Assembly (NCBI GenBank): GCA_965213645.1
Contig: CBDBZX010000004.1
Span: 186,001 to 250,000, forward strand
Direction: 5' to 3'
Length of the DNA stretch: 64,000 bases
Origin: CBDBZX01 sp965213645
Lineage (GTDB): Bacteria; Deinococcota; Deinococci; Deinococcales; Trueperaceae
In this document: piece by piece, positions 25,701-33,036 of the stretch
How the letters are laid out: the number at the start of each line of letters is the position of its first letter
Position numbering within the stretch: position 1 is the stretch's first letter
Program-made: the position numbers and the translations under genes
Notes under the pieces: model-generated
Seen by the model: the letters and a program-made list of their open reading frames with translations, nothing else
Told to the model about the DNA's origin: nothing
The model's database searches: none

Positions 25701-25949
25701 GGTGGTCTGAGTCGGCGACACGCCGACGCTGCTCTGCCCCGTCACATCACCGATACCCTGATCAATAGACAAAGAGGTCGCGTCCTCCACTCGCCATGAT
25801 AAGGTCGCGCTACCGTCAGCGTTCAAAGGTGAAGCGCTGAAGTCGGTGATGGTCGGCCCCTCTTCAACAACAGGGCTACCGACCTGACTACAAGCGCTTA
25901 CCAAGAGTAAGAAAAGGAGCGAGAAGAAAGTGAAACATTGACGTATCAT
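22701..25949 (-). CDS. large mosaic surface lipoprotein: Ig-like, PKD, LRR and parallel beta-helix domains
   Basis: A 1082-residue protein starting ATG 25949 with AGGAGA upstream; the longer frame to 26033 lacks a site. The lipobox is VSAC. An Ig-like domain follows (about 35-110), then a beta-rich region, a PKD domain (about 280-370; YAWDFGDGGTG), leucine-rich repeats of internalin type (about 400-570; NLTSLVELDLSS, GLTNLTELDLGG) and a right-handed beta-helix of about 420 residues beginning SLEDDCTLRAAITAANTD and ending DQRGVSRPQGDACDVGAFEL, the choice-of-anchor-Q ending. Likely outer-surface and carbohydrate- or protein-binding. The binding partner is unknown. Confidence 0.9.
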   Translation of the reverse strand: MIRQCFTFFSLLFLLLVSACSQVGSPVVEEGPTITDFSASPLNADGSATLSWRVEDATSLSIDQGIGDVTGQSSVGVSPTQTTTYTLSATNTEGTNRAQVTVTVSGTSPNPNPGDDTTAPSGSFGVSQEADPPFQNDSGGSIGDKSDNRIVKVAPGGTFYAQVAYEDLSGIADIAVNLVNSSPDGVSGTLEPSQQFFTLGEPTGTCDLSSTPQNVTCVYPITVAADAVNIDELDGSGGEFAYVFRTQVTDAALNTSDEAIRGYVIVTDDTDTPEAPNNRAPSADFTAEQQEDSLTVKFSAQNSSDPDGDSLSYAWDFGDGGTGSSRDFTKTYAEAKDYEVTLTVSDGQGGEDSEAKTVTVEEVGNPEPKPEPEACTSPVAIPDERLEDAVREQLGKPEGELTCEDLATLSELSYGGDIEFGPTIENLEGLQYAVNLESLRLYETAPDDYSPIANLTKLETLDLEDSSRGDLSFLTNLTSLVELDLSSYLFGNGIEDITPLQNLKKLEKLNLAGFYEIGLPSGRIEDIRPLEGLTNLTELDLGGQPVTDLSPLVANSGLGEGDKVALGGAQGGGLDDVCYDETFGADVETLRERGVDVDTNFDDYPTCKSEPDGDGNITVTSTSGAASLEDDCTLRAAITAANTDSAVGGCPAGEGADTVVLAEGATYTLSEVDNGVDDATAGPSGLPRISSEIGIEGNGATIERSDAEDTPFFRLFYVADTGDLEVENATVRRGMLDISNSGEPTILGPNLLNLGALTLTDVVVSEGSLDYSQAGEGAVSLHNSGTLIMTRSEVKNNGFSFGTFSIFNAGEATITESSVRSDARDPDLSSPGAIYNAEPGKLTLERSSVTGHYTFGTTAGIENDGQTIIVDSAVTNNSSDQGDGGLVNSGVMEIERSLIADNGGGDGGTGGIFNEGKLTLLSSTMSSNGSEFEFSGGAIYNSDGATFDVRYSTIKDNSTGDDNPDDDLSDNAILNGGVMTFRGAILENSSVNCEGSGTFISEGYNLDSDGSCNLNQSTDSNVDAKLGELKDNGGPTPTHALQGGSPAIDAIPTNACEVDTDQRGVSRPQGDACDVGAFELEQ

Positions 25950-26033
25950 AAAGCTCTCCTGTGCGTTGCCTGAATTTATCCACAAAAGAGGAGTAACGCT
26001 TTTCATGACGGGTGGATGCGCGTACCTTAGCAA

Positions 26034-26498
26034 GTTCCGCCCTCGTAAAAATAGTGGCCAAAGTCACGTATTAAGCCATGCTCAACGCTTCATGAACCGA
26101 GGTATGAGTTTTGGAAAAACAGGAAAAGCGCGTCAGGGAAGCGCTTTGTCAATTTCAGTTGCGGCAGTGAAGGGTGGTTTCCTTCATCTTGAACCGCAGC
26201 GTGCTCATGAAAAGCGTCAACGCCGTAAACGTTGGCGACCGGGCATTGAGACCGAGCTTGTGTTACCGCCGAGTCCCTGCTTAGAGCTTCCCCGGTTCAC
26301 CCCTACCGGCGGCTTCTGGTGACTCGAGACCCTAAACGCCAGCCGAGCCTAGCGCAAGGTCGTGAAATATGGCAACCGCACGACCTCTTTGAGCAGCCCT
26401 TCGTTCGACTCGCTGAAACTATGATGGCGTTGCGCTTCTAAACTCAGTACAATTGGTTTAGGCCCACAGGCTCAACTACTTTATTCGGAGGTCACGTC
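26034..26498. other. gene-free stretch between divergent genes
   Basis: About 460 bases separate the lipoprotein gene (-) from the LysM gene (+). An open frame at 25966-26322 (+) has biased, basic, unrecognisable sequence and no ribosome-binding site, so I do not call it. The last 30 bases hold the leader of the LysM gene with CGGAGGTCAC. No clear repeats or paired promoter boxes seen. Confidence 0.5.
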
Positions 26499-27737
26499 GT
26501 GAAGAGGTTCGTCCCGGTCTTCTTATCAGTCTTATGTTTTACATCTTTCGGTCTTGCCCAGAGCGACCCGCCGCAGGTGGAGAGCGTTCTCACCCAACTC
26601 CAAGAGGCGCTATCCGGGCTCCAAGTCAGTGACGACCTGCGCGAGCAAGTCACCGCGCTACAAGCAGATGTGCGGGAACAACTCGCCGCCTTACAGGACG
26701 GGCAAGAGAACTCGTCAGCTTCGCAAGGGGCACAGGCAACGCAAACTCCTTTAGAGGCGGCCTTGCAAGAGGAGAATAAAGCGCTGACGACACGCCTCAG
26801 CAACTTTCAAGAGGCGTTCGTCACCGCGCAAGTGGCGCAGCAGGCGCTCCGAGAAGAGGTGAGCACCTTGCAAGCGCAACTCGAGCAGGCGCAAGGGAAC
26901 GCCCAAACGCAGACGCAGCAGGGCGACGCTCTGCGCATCGAACGCGACACCTTGACGCAGCAGCTAGAGGGCGTGCAGACGCAACTCGAGAGAGCGCAAA
27001 GCGAGCAGGCAACCCTTACGCAGCAGCGCAGCGAGTTGCAAACACAAAATGAGCAGCTTGCCCAGGAGTTAGAGGCGGCGCGGACGCAAAATGAAGAACT
27101 GAGCACCACAGTAGAAGAAGCGCAGAGCGAAGCGTCTTCGTTAGAAGAACAACTCGCGACGTTGACACAAGAAAGTCAAGCCGCACAGGGCGAACAAGCG
27201 CAGTTGCAGAGCCAACTCGAGAGCGCCCAGAGCACGCAAGCCGACCTCTCTGCGCAACTCAGCGAAGCGAACACAAGCAGTGAACAGCTCAACGAGCAGT
27301 TAGCGCAAGTCCAGAGTGAGCGCGACCAACTGCTCAGTAGGCTCAACGCGACCTTGAATCAGGAGCAGACGCTCCAAGAGAGCCTGTCGCCACAAGAAGA
27401 CCAGCTCGAGCAGGCGCGAACCCAAGCGTCCGAAGCCGCTAGAACGTACCTCGCCCTGCGTCAGCAGACGCCCAACCTGAGCGCCGTCAGCGAGGAGCGG
27501 CGTAGTGAGGTCGAGACGGCGCAAGGAGCGCTCGTCCAGGCGCAGCAGAGCGTCGCCCGTTTGAGCGGCGCACAAGCGACCTACACCGTGCGCGGCGGCG
27601 ACTCGCTCTCCGAAATCGCCGTGCTCTTCTACCAGAGCGGAAGCCGCTGGACGGACATCGTGGACGCGAACGGCTACGTGCTGGACGACCCCGATGCGCT
27701 GATTCCGGGGATGGTGTTGGTGATTCCCGCGGGGTAG
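26499..27737 (+). CDS. secreted coiled-coil protein with C-terminal LysM domain
   Basis: A 412-residue protein. The first 20 residues are a signal peptide (MKRFVPVFLSVLCFTSFGLA). Residues about 25-330 are a long Gln/Glu/Ala-rich coiled coil with LEQAQ/LQTQ heptads. Residues about 360-412 are a LysM domain: TYTVRGGDSLSEIAVLFYQS, WTDIVDANGYVLDDPDALIP, GMVLVIPAG. LysM binds peptidoglycan, so the coiled coil probably spans the periplasm with the C-terminus on the wall. Its partners are unknown. The gene stands alone, with GGAGG about 10 bases before the GTG start. Confidence 0.9.
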   Translation: MKRFVPVFLSVLCFTSFGLAQSDPPQVESVLTQLQEALSGLQVSDDLREQVTALQADVREQLAALQDGQENSSASQGAQATQTPLEAALQEENKALTTRLSNFQEAFVTAQVAQQALREEVSTLQAQLEQAQGNAQTQTQQGDALRIERDTLTQQLEGVQTQLERAQSEQATLTQQRSELQTQNEQLAQELEAARTQNEELSTTVEEAQSEASSLEEQLATLTQESQAAQGEQAQLQSQLESAQSTQADLSAQLSEANTSSEQLNEQLAQVQSERDQLLSRLNATLNQEQTLQESLSPQEDQLEQARTQASEAARTYLALRQQTPNLSAVSEERRSEVETAQGALVQAQQSVARLSGAQATYTVRGGDSLSEIAVLFYQSGSRWTDIVDANGYVLDDPDALIPGMVLVIPAG

Positions 27738-28117
27738 ACGCTAGGCACATAGAAGAGGTTTATAGAGAGCTCGAGCACGACCTTGACGCAGTAAAGGACG
27801 CGGTGAAGGGGTGCTCGAGCCCCCTTTCCGCCAGTTTTGTCTGAGTGGGCTCAGCAAACTTGCGTCTGTTTAGCAACAGCTTTCAGGCGGCTCGCTAACA
27901 AAGAGCAGCTTTCAGAAAGCGACAATTTGCCTCAGCATATTTTGGAAGTGATGTACGTCGCGAGTATCTATCCAAGGCGTTTGTGAACCTCTTCGAAACG
28001 ATGTCACAACTAAAGGGCAACTTAGAATGACGCAGGCTGAAATGCTGACACGCTGAACTGCTGCTGTATGTCGCCCAATAAAAACGTAAAATATTTCACT
28101 TTGCTACACTAACCTCA
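27738..28117. other. gene-free stretch with possible coding debris
   Basis: About 380 bases without an intact gene. Two overlapping frames look faintly like protein: LANKEQLSESDNLPQHILEV to a TGA, and YFGSDVRREYLSKAFVNLFE ending QLKGNLE then TGA. They could be one degraded gene with a frameshift, but no start or family is evident. CTCGAGC occurs twice. Confidence 0.35.
28102..28110 (+). promoter_or_regulatory. extended -10 promoter of the TetR gene
   Basis: TGCTACACT is a TGn-extended -10 box ending seven bases before ATG 28118, with no ribosome-binding site between them. This fits a leaderless message. Confidence 0.6.
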
Positions 28118-28714
28118 ATGGTTCCAACCCGAAACGCTGAAGCGACGCAACAGAGGCTCGTGGACGCCGCGCTCTCGCTCTACGCCGAGCGCGGCTACGC
28201 AGGCACGTGTTTGGACGCGATTTTGAAGCGGGCGGCGTCCTCGAAGGGCGCGTTTTACCATCATTTCGGCTCGAAAGAAGAGTTGACGGCGAGAGCGTTA
28301 TCCCTACACTGGGACACGATGTTGGGGGCGATTGAGCAAATCTGGCAGCGGAGCGGTTCACCCGAGGAGAAGTTGGGCGCGCTGCTAAGCCTGTTAGAGC
28401 CAAAGTGCACTCAAGGTCAGGTCGCGTGTCCGATTGGGCTTTTAGGCTTCGAGTCGCGCAGTTTACCCGCACCGATTCAGCAGGCGTTGCAAGAGGGGTT
28501 AAAACGCTGGTCGGAAAAAGTGGCGCGGTTGCTCACGGATTTGGGGATAGAGGACGCCCAAGCGCGTAGCCTCGCCGAGCAGCTTTTCCTGATCTACGAG
28601 GGTGGCGTGTTGGTCGGGCGCATCAGCGGCTCGTGCGGCTCGCTTTGTGCGATGTTGGAGGTGTGGCAGCAGGCTGTTTTGGGGGCGTGTACTAGGGGCC
28701 AATCCGCAGCCTAA
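28118..28714 (+). CDS. TetR/AcrR family transcriptional regulator
   Basis: A 198-residue protein with the TetR N-terminal HTH: RLVDAALSLYAERGYAGTCL, DAILKRAASSKGAFYHHFGS and KEELTARAL. The C-terminal half is helical with several Cys (CTQGQVACPIGLLGF; GSCGSLCAML), resembling the NemR/AcuR-type ligand domain. These repressors usually control an adjacent gene, but the next gene is the unrelated sdh operon 225 bases away. It seems to be leaderless (see the promoter at 28102). Confidence 0.9.
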   Translation: MVPTRNAEATQQRLVDAALSLYAERGYAGTCLDAILKRAASSKGAFYHHFGSKEELTARALSLHWDTMLGAIEQIWQRSGSPEEKLGALLSLLEPKCTQGQVACPIGLLGFESRSLPAPIQQALQEGLKRWSEKVARLLTDLGIEDAQARSLAEQLFLIYEGGVLVGRISGSCGSLCAMLEVWQQAVLGACTRGQSAA

Positions 28715-28898
28715 GTACACCACCTAAAAGCATGGGAAAATTAGTTTAGAAGGTTCGCGGTCTTCCCACTTACTCCCTCAAAGTCTTGACTTCCCAGCCT
28801 CAAAATGGCGACTTTGTGAAAAACGTGGCAAATAAGACATCGCTTACTGAGTCGGGCCTAAGCGTCGTGGTAAACTGCAAAAAGTTAGAGAAATTCGT

Positions 28899-28904
28899 TA
28901 CAAT
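28899..28904 (+). promoter_or_regulatory. possible -10 of the sdh operon
   Basis: TACAAT about 35 bases upstream of sdhC, with a weak CTGCAA 18 bases before it as a candidate -35. Confidence 0.4.
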
Positions 28905-28939
28905 GTTATCAGGTTAAAGAGAGGTTATAGGAGGTTTCG

Positions 28940-29296
28940 ATGTATCGAGGAAGAGAAGGGCAGTGGGCGTTCGTCTTGCATAGGCTGTCCGGCGTGGCGC
29001 TAGCGCTCTATCTGCTACTGCACGTTTTAGACATCAGCTTGATTATGTATGGTCCCAGAGTATTCAATGCGTTTTTAGCATTTTATCACCAGTGGCCCTT
29101 TCGCATCGGGCTCATTTTAATCATGGCGGGCGTCGTCTATCACGCTTTTAACGGGCTGCGCATCATCTTGATGGACTTTACCGAGTGGGGCACGCGCTAT
29201 CACCGTAGCCTCTGGTACGGCGTGCTGGGCATCACCACCCTCATCGGTATCCCCGTCCTCATCAAGGTCATCCCTGAAATCTTTGGAGGTGCCTAG
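28940..29296 (+). CDS. sdhC: succinate dehydrogenase cytochrome b556 subunit
   Basis: A 118-residue protein with three membrane helices and the SdhC pattern: GQWAFVLHRLSGVALALYLL (quinone/heme region), LLHVLDISL, and MAGVVYHAFNGLRIILMDF with the likely heme-ligand His. It anchors the SdhAB catalytic dimer to the membrane and passes electrons to quinone. AGGAGG lies upstream of the ATG. Its last base is shared with the GTG of sdhD. Confidence 0.95.
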   Translation: MYRGREGQWAFVLHRLSGVALALYLLLHVLDISLIMYGPRVFNAFLAFYHQWPFRIGLILIMAGVVYHAFNGLRIILMDFTEWGTRYHRSLWYGVLGITTLIGIPVLIKVIPEIFGGA

Positions 29297-29733
29297 TGGC
29301 CGTCAAAGCGAAAACGCTCAACCAAGCCAAAGCCTTGCACAACACCAACAGCGAACTCGCCTGGTGGGTCTTCATGCGCGTGTCAGGACTTATTCTCGTC
29401 TTTTTGGTCTTCGGACACGTCTACTTCAACAATATTGCGTTCAACGCAGGCAATATCGACTACGCCTACGTCGCGGAGCGCGTTTCGAAGCCCTGGGTTA
29501 AGGTTTATGACTCCTTTTTACTCGGTTTTGCCATGCTGCACGGCGTCAACGGACTGCGCTACAGCATCGAAGACTACATCCGCAAACCGGGGCGGCGCTT
29601 CGCCTGGAAGGTCATCCTCTTCACGGTGGCGGGCATTATCTTAGTCATCGGCGTCATCACGCTCTGGTCCTTTTCATTTGACGAGATGGGCGACGCGGTT
29701 CGTGCGCTGCCTGCCGAGCAGCATTCACAGTAG
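29296..29733 (+). CDS. sdhD: succinate dehydrogenase membrane anchor subunit
   Basis: A 145-residue protein starting GTG 29296, overlapping the sdhC TAG by one base. It has three hydrophobic helices and conserved His in VFGHVYFNNIAF and MLHGVNGLRYSIEDYI. It pairs with SdhC as the heme- and quinone-binding anchor of complex II. sdhA follows after 12 bases. Confidence 0.92.
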   Translation: MAVKAKTLNQAKALHNTNSELAWWVFMRVSGLILVFLVFGHVYFNNIAFNAGNIDYAYVAERVSKPWVKVYDSFLLGFAMLHGVNGLRYSIEDYIRKPGRRFAWKVILFTVAGIILVIGVITLWSFSFDEMGDAVRALPAEQHSQ

Positions 29734-29745
29734 GTAGGAGGCGAT

Positions 29746-31485
29746 ATGTCGAGAGCACATAAATACGACGTGATTGTGATTGGCGCGGGTGGCTCCGGGC
29801 TGATGGCAGCGCGCTACGCCGCGCAAGAGCCCGGCGTATCCGTCGCCGTCATCAGCAAGCTCTACCCGACCCGCTCGCATACGGGCGCGGCGCAAGGGGG
29901 CGTCGGCGCAGCCTTGGGCAACGTCACCGACGACCACCCCGACTGGCACGCCTTCGACACGGTCAAAGGCGGCGACTACTTAGCCGATCAAGACGTCGCG
30001 GAGATGTTTGCTTACGAAGTCATTGAGGCGGTCTACGAGTTAGAGCATATGGGTTTGCCCTTCTCGAGGACGCCTGAAGGCAAGATTGCCCAGCGCAAGT
30101 TCGGCGGGCACACTCGAGAGTTCGGCAAGAGCGCCGTTGAACGCGCCTGTTACGCAGCCGACCGCACAGGCCACATGATCTTGCAGACCTTGTATCAGCA
30201 ATCTATTAAAAATAACGTGACCTTCTTCAATGAGTTTCACGTGCTCGATATGATCATGGAAGACGGCGAGTGTCGCGGCGTGGTGGCGTACGAACTCGCC
30301 ACGGGCGAACTGCACACCTTCCAAGCCAAGGCAACCATCATCGCCTCGGGCGGTAACGGGCGCATGTTCAAAGTGACCTCGAACGCGCACGCGCTCACCG
30401 GTGACATGATGAGCGTGGTGTATCGGCGCGGCATTCCGATTGAAGACCCCGAGTTCTACCAGTTTCATCCGACGGGGCTTTACAAAATCGGTGTGCTGCT
30501 GACCGAAGGCGCGAGAGGTGAAGGCGGGATTTTACGCAACAGCGAAGGGGAGCGCTTTATGGAGCGCTACGCGCCTTCAATTAAAGACTTAGCGCCACGG
30601 GATATGGTCTCGAGGGCCATGTACTTAGAGATGCGCGAAGGGCGCGGCACGGGCCCAGACGCCGACTATATCCACCTAGACCTCACCCACATCGACGACC
30701 ACATCATCGAGACGCGGCTACCCGACATCACCGAGTTCGCCCGTATTTACTTAGGTGTTGACCCCTTGAACGAGCCGGTCCCGGTACAACCCACCGCGCA
30801 CTACGCGATGGGCGGTATCCCGACGACGATCGATACCGAAGTCATCATGGACGGCGACAATACGATTGTGCCAGGACTTTACGCGGCGGGCGAAACAGCC
30901 TGCGCGTCGCTCCACGGCGCAAACCGCCTCGGCACGAACTCCTTGGGCGACCTCATCGTCTTCGGACGCAGAGCAGGCATCTTCGCAGCACGCTACGCGG
31001 CGGGAGCGGAGTTCGGCAAGCTGCCGCTAGACGCGCAGGACTTCTCTAAACAACAGGTTGACAGTGCGCTCAACGGCTCCGGCAAAGAGCGCGTGAGCCG
31101 CATCCGCAAAGAGATGCAAAACACTATGATGGACAACGCCTCGGTCTTCCGCACCGAAGAGACGCTCTGCACGCAGATCGAGAAGCTCAAAGAGTTGAAA
31201 GAGCGCTACAAGGGCATTGGGGTTGAGGACAAAGGCGAGCAGTTCAACACGGAATTGATGGAAGCCATCGAACTCGGTTTCCTCTTAGATAACGCCGAGC
31301 ACCTCGTTCACGCTGCGTACAACCGCAAGGAGTCGCGCGGGGCGCATTCACGCGAAGACTTCAAAGAGCGCAACGACGACGAGTGGCTCAAGCACACGCT
31401 TGTCTACAAAGAGGGCGACGGCGTGCGCATCGACTATAAACCCGTGACGCTAGGCAAGTACGAGCCTAAGCCGAGAGTGTATTGA
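29746..31485 (+). CDS. sdhA: succinate dehydrogenase flavoprotein subunit
   Basis: A 579-residue protein of normal length with the FAD-binding VIGAGGSGLMAARYAAQ, TRSHTGAAQGGVGAALGNV with the His that carries covalent FAD, FQFHPTGLY-like YQFHPTGLYKIGVLLTEGAR, and GETACASLHGANRLGTNSL. It oxidises succinate to fumarate. AGGAGG lies 6 bases before the ATG. The following 80 bases to sdhB hold a large heptad-repeat hairpin. Confidence 0.98.
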   Translation: MSRAHKYDVIVIGAGGSGLMAARYAAQEPGVSVAVISKLYPTRSHTGAAQGGVGAALGNVTDDHPDWHAFDTVKGGDYLADQDVAEMFAYEVIEAVYELEHMGLPFSRTPEGKIAQRKFGGHTREFGKSAVERACYAADRTGHMILQTLYQQSIKNNVTFFNEFHVLDMIMEDGECRGVVAYELATGELHTFQAKATIIASGGNGRMFKVTSNAHALTGDMMSVVYRRGIPIEDPEFYQFHPTGLYKIGVLLTEGARGEGGILRNSEGERFMERYAPSIKDLAPRDMVSRAMYLEMREGRGTGPDADYIHLDLTHIDDHIIETRLPDITEFARIYLGVDPLNEPVPVQPTAHYAMGGIPTTIDTEVIMDGDNTIVPGLYAAGETACASLHGANRLGTNSLGDLIVFGRRAGIFAARYAAGAEFGKLPLDAQDFSKQQVDSALNGSGKERVSRIRKEMQNTMMDNASVFRTEETLCTQIEKLKELKERYKGIGVEDKGEQFNTELMEAIELGFLLDNAEHLVHAAYNRKESRGAHSREDFKERNDDEWLKHTLVYKEGDGVRIDYKPVTLGKYEPKPRVY

Positions 31486-31553
31486 GCAATGAGTTGAAAG
31501 CAATGAGCAACGAGTTTCTTCACTTTCAACTCATTGCTCGTTGCTCATTGCTA
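31484..31553. repeat. heptanucleotide-repeat hairpin between sdhA and sdhB
   Basis: The 70 bases divide exactly into ten sevens: GAGCAAT, GAGTTGA, AAGCAAT, GAGCAAC, GAGTTTC, TTCACTT, TCAACTC, ATTGCTC, GTTGCTC, ATTGCTA. Two 16-base segments (31485-31500 and 31499-31514) are each perfectly complementary to later segments (31523-31538 and 31537-31552). The order A-B-A'-B' means the two pairings cross, so the RNA can form either stem or a pseudoknot-like fold. Confidence 0.85.
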
Positions 31554-31565
31554 TAAAGGACTTAT

Positions 31566-32288
31566 ATGGACGCAGACGCAATGAAACCCAGAGAAATCAA
31601 TGTCAAGATTAAACGCTTCAACCCCGAAGAGGACAAGCGTCCTTACTGGGCGGAGTACAAGGTCGAAGCGCGGCCCACCGACCGTGTTTTGGACGTGCTC
31701 CACGAAATCAAGTGGGAAATCGACGGCACGCTCTCCTTCCGCCGGAGTTGCGCTCACGGCATTTGCGGCTCGGACGCGATGCTCATCAACGGCGTGAACC
31801 GCCTAGCCTGCAAGATTTTGGTCAAGGATTTAGGAGACGACATCTCGGTTGAGCCCATCCGTGGCCTCGAGGTACTCAAAGATATGGTTGTCGATATGGA
31901 GCCCTTCTTCGACTCCTACAAAGCCGTGCTGCCGTATTTCATCAACGACACGCCTGCGCCGACTACCGAGCGCTACCAGAGCCCCGAGGACCGCGAAGTC
32001 TTCGACGCCTCGACTAAGTGCATCCTCTGCGCCGCCTGCACGACCTCTTGCCCAATCTTCTGGACGAACGGCTCGTACTTAGGTCCAGCGGCGATTGTCA
32101 ACGCGCACCGCTTTATCTTCGACTCGCGCGATCAAGGCACCACCGAGCGCCTAGAGGTCTTGAACCAAGCCAACGGCCTGTGGCGCTGCCGCACCGCGTA
32201 CAACTGCACGCAGGCGTGCCCACGCGGGATTCCGGTGACGCAGGCGATTGAAGAGGTTAAGAAAGAGTTGTTGTGGCGTAGGGCGTAA
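31566..32288 (+). CDS. sdhB: succinate dehydrogenase iron-sulfur subunit
   Basis: A 240-residue protein with all three cluster motifs: the 2Fe-2S loop CAHGICGSDAMLINGVNRLA, the 4Fe-4S motif CILCAACTTSCP and the 3Fe-4S motif CTQACPRGIPVTQAI. It carries electrons from SdhA to the membrane quinone site. It is last in sdhCDAB. The repeat hairpin in the sdhA-sdhB gap may change the amount of SdhB relative to SdhA, and a strong terminator follows. Confidence 0.98.
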   Translation: MDADAMKPREINVKIKRFNPEEDKRPYWAEYKVEARPTDRVLDVLHEIKWEIDGTLSFRRSCAHGICGSDAMLINGVNRLACKILVKDLGDDISVEPIRGLEVLKDMVVDMEPFFDSYKAVLPYFINDTPAPTTERYQSPEDREVFDASTKCILCAACTTSCPIFWTNGSYLGPAAIVNAHRFIFDSRDQGTTERLEVLNQANGLWRCRTAYNCTQACPRGIPVTQAIEEVKKELLWRRA

Positions 32289-32307
32289 ACTAGATAAGCA
32301 GAACTTT

Positions 32308-32339
32308 GAGAGACGCCTTTCGCGTCTCTCTTTCTTTTT
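32308..32339 (+). terminator. rho-independent terminator of sdhCDAB
   Basis: A perfect 9-bp stem GAGAGACGC / GCGTCTCTC with loop CTTTC, followed by TTTCTTTTT. Confidence 0.93.
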
Positions 32340-32415
32340 GAGGAATTTTGTTTGGCAAAACAAAGTTATACGACCTCGTATCAAAGCGAGGCAACGGTCA
32401 CGGTAGAATGATGAA

Positions 32416-32982
32416 GTGTTCGAGTGGATAGCTGGCATTCTTGAAATTGAATGGCTTAGAACTGCTGGACTTTCAGTGATAGGTTTTATAGCTGGAAGCG
32501 TTTTGCAACCTCTTTGGCCTGAACTCTGGAAAGACGTTTTTGAGAGCAAGAAAGAAAAGCGAGAACGAAATCGAGAGCAGGATAAGGAGACACTAGAGCA
32601 GTTGCTCGAGCTTATTCGTCCTAATATCGAGATTGACTTTCTCAAATATCACGGCCATAACATCGTACATCAAGATTCAGTTACGGAGAATCTTAATGCT
32701 TTTGCTGATCTTGATAGTGTTGACAGAGAATTTATTGACTGCAAATTAGAAAGACAACGCAGAAAGCTACACAGTTTGGTCGATGATTACACTAATAAGC
32801 ACAGCATCTGGACTTGGAATTTGCCTGACCGCCCTGATCTTCGAAAGATGACTGATAGCAATAGAGATAATAGGCCGATCCGTGCTGAGATAGAAAGAAG
32901 AAGAAATGAACTCGATAATTTAGCTGATAAAACCGTATCAACATTTGAAAATCTTGTAAGAACAGCAAGGAGAAGGCTTTGA
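32416..32982 (+). CDS. hypothetical membrane-anchored helical protein
   Basis: A 188-residue protein from GTG 32416. Residues about 10-35 form one membrane helix (WLRTAGLSVIGFIAGSVLQP). The rest is cytoplasmic and strongly charged, with coiled-coil-like KKEKRERNREQDKETLEQLL and a C-terminal EIERRRNELDNLADKTVSTF. The DNA is clearly richer in A+T than its neighbours, which suggests horizontal acquisition. No recognised domain, and no obvious partner; it lies between sdhB and an oppositely oriented oxidoreductase operon. Confidence 0.65.
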   Translation: MFEWIAGILEIEWLRTAGLSVIGFIAGSVLQPLWPELWKDVFESKKEKRERNREQDKETLEQLLELIRPNIEIDFLKYHGHNIVHQDSVTENLNAFADLDSVDREFIDCKLERQRRKLHSLVDDYTNKHSIWTWNLPDRPDLRKMTDSNRDNRPIRAEIERRRNELDNLADKTVSTFENLVRTARRRL

Positions 32983-32992
32983 AACCTTCTCC
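32969..32992. terminator. weak convergent hairpin
   Basis: GGAGAAGG / CCTTCTCC with loop CTTTGAAA overlaps the stop of the previous gene and lies between convergent genes. No clear T-run. Confidence 0.35.
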
Positions 32993-33036
32993 AAAGCGTT
33001 TTCAGAGACTTTTCTACGAACCTCCAACTACAAATT

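Noticed and set aside
25966..26322. 118-residue + strand frame upstream of the LysM gene
   Set aside because: Overlaps the lipoprotein leader, has unusual composition and lacks a ribosome-binding site.
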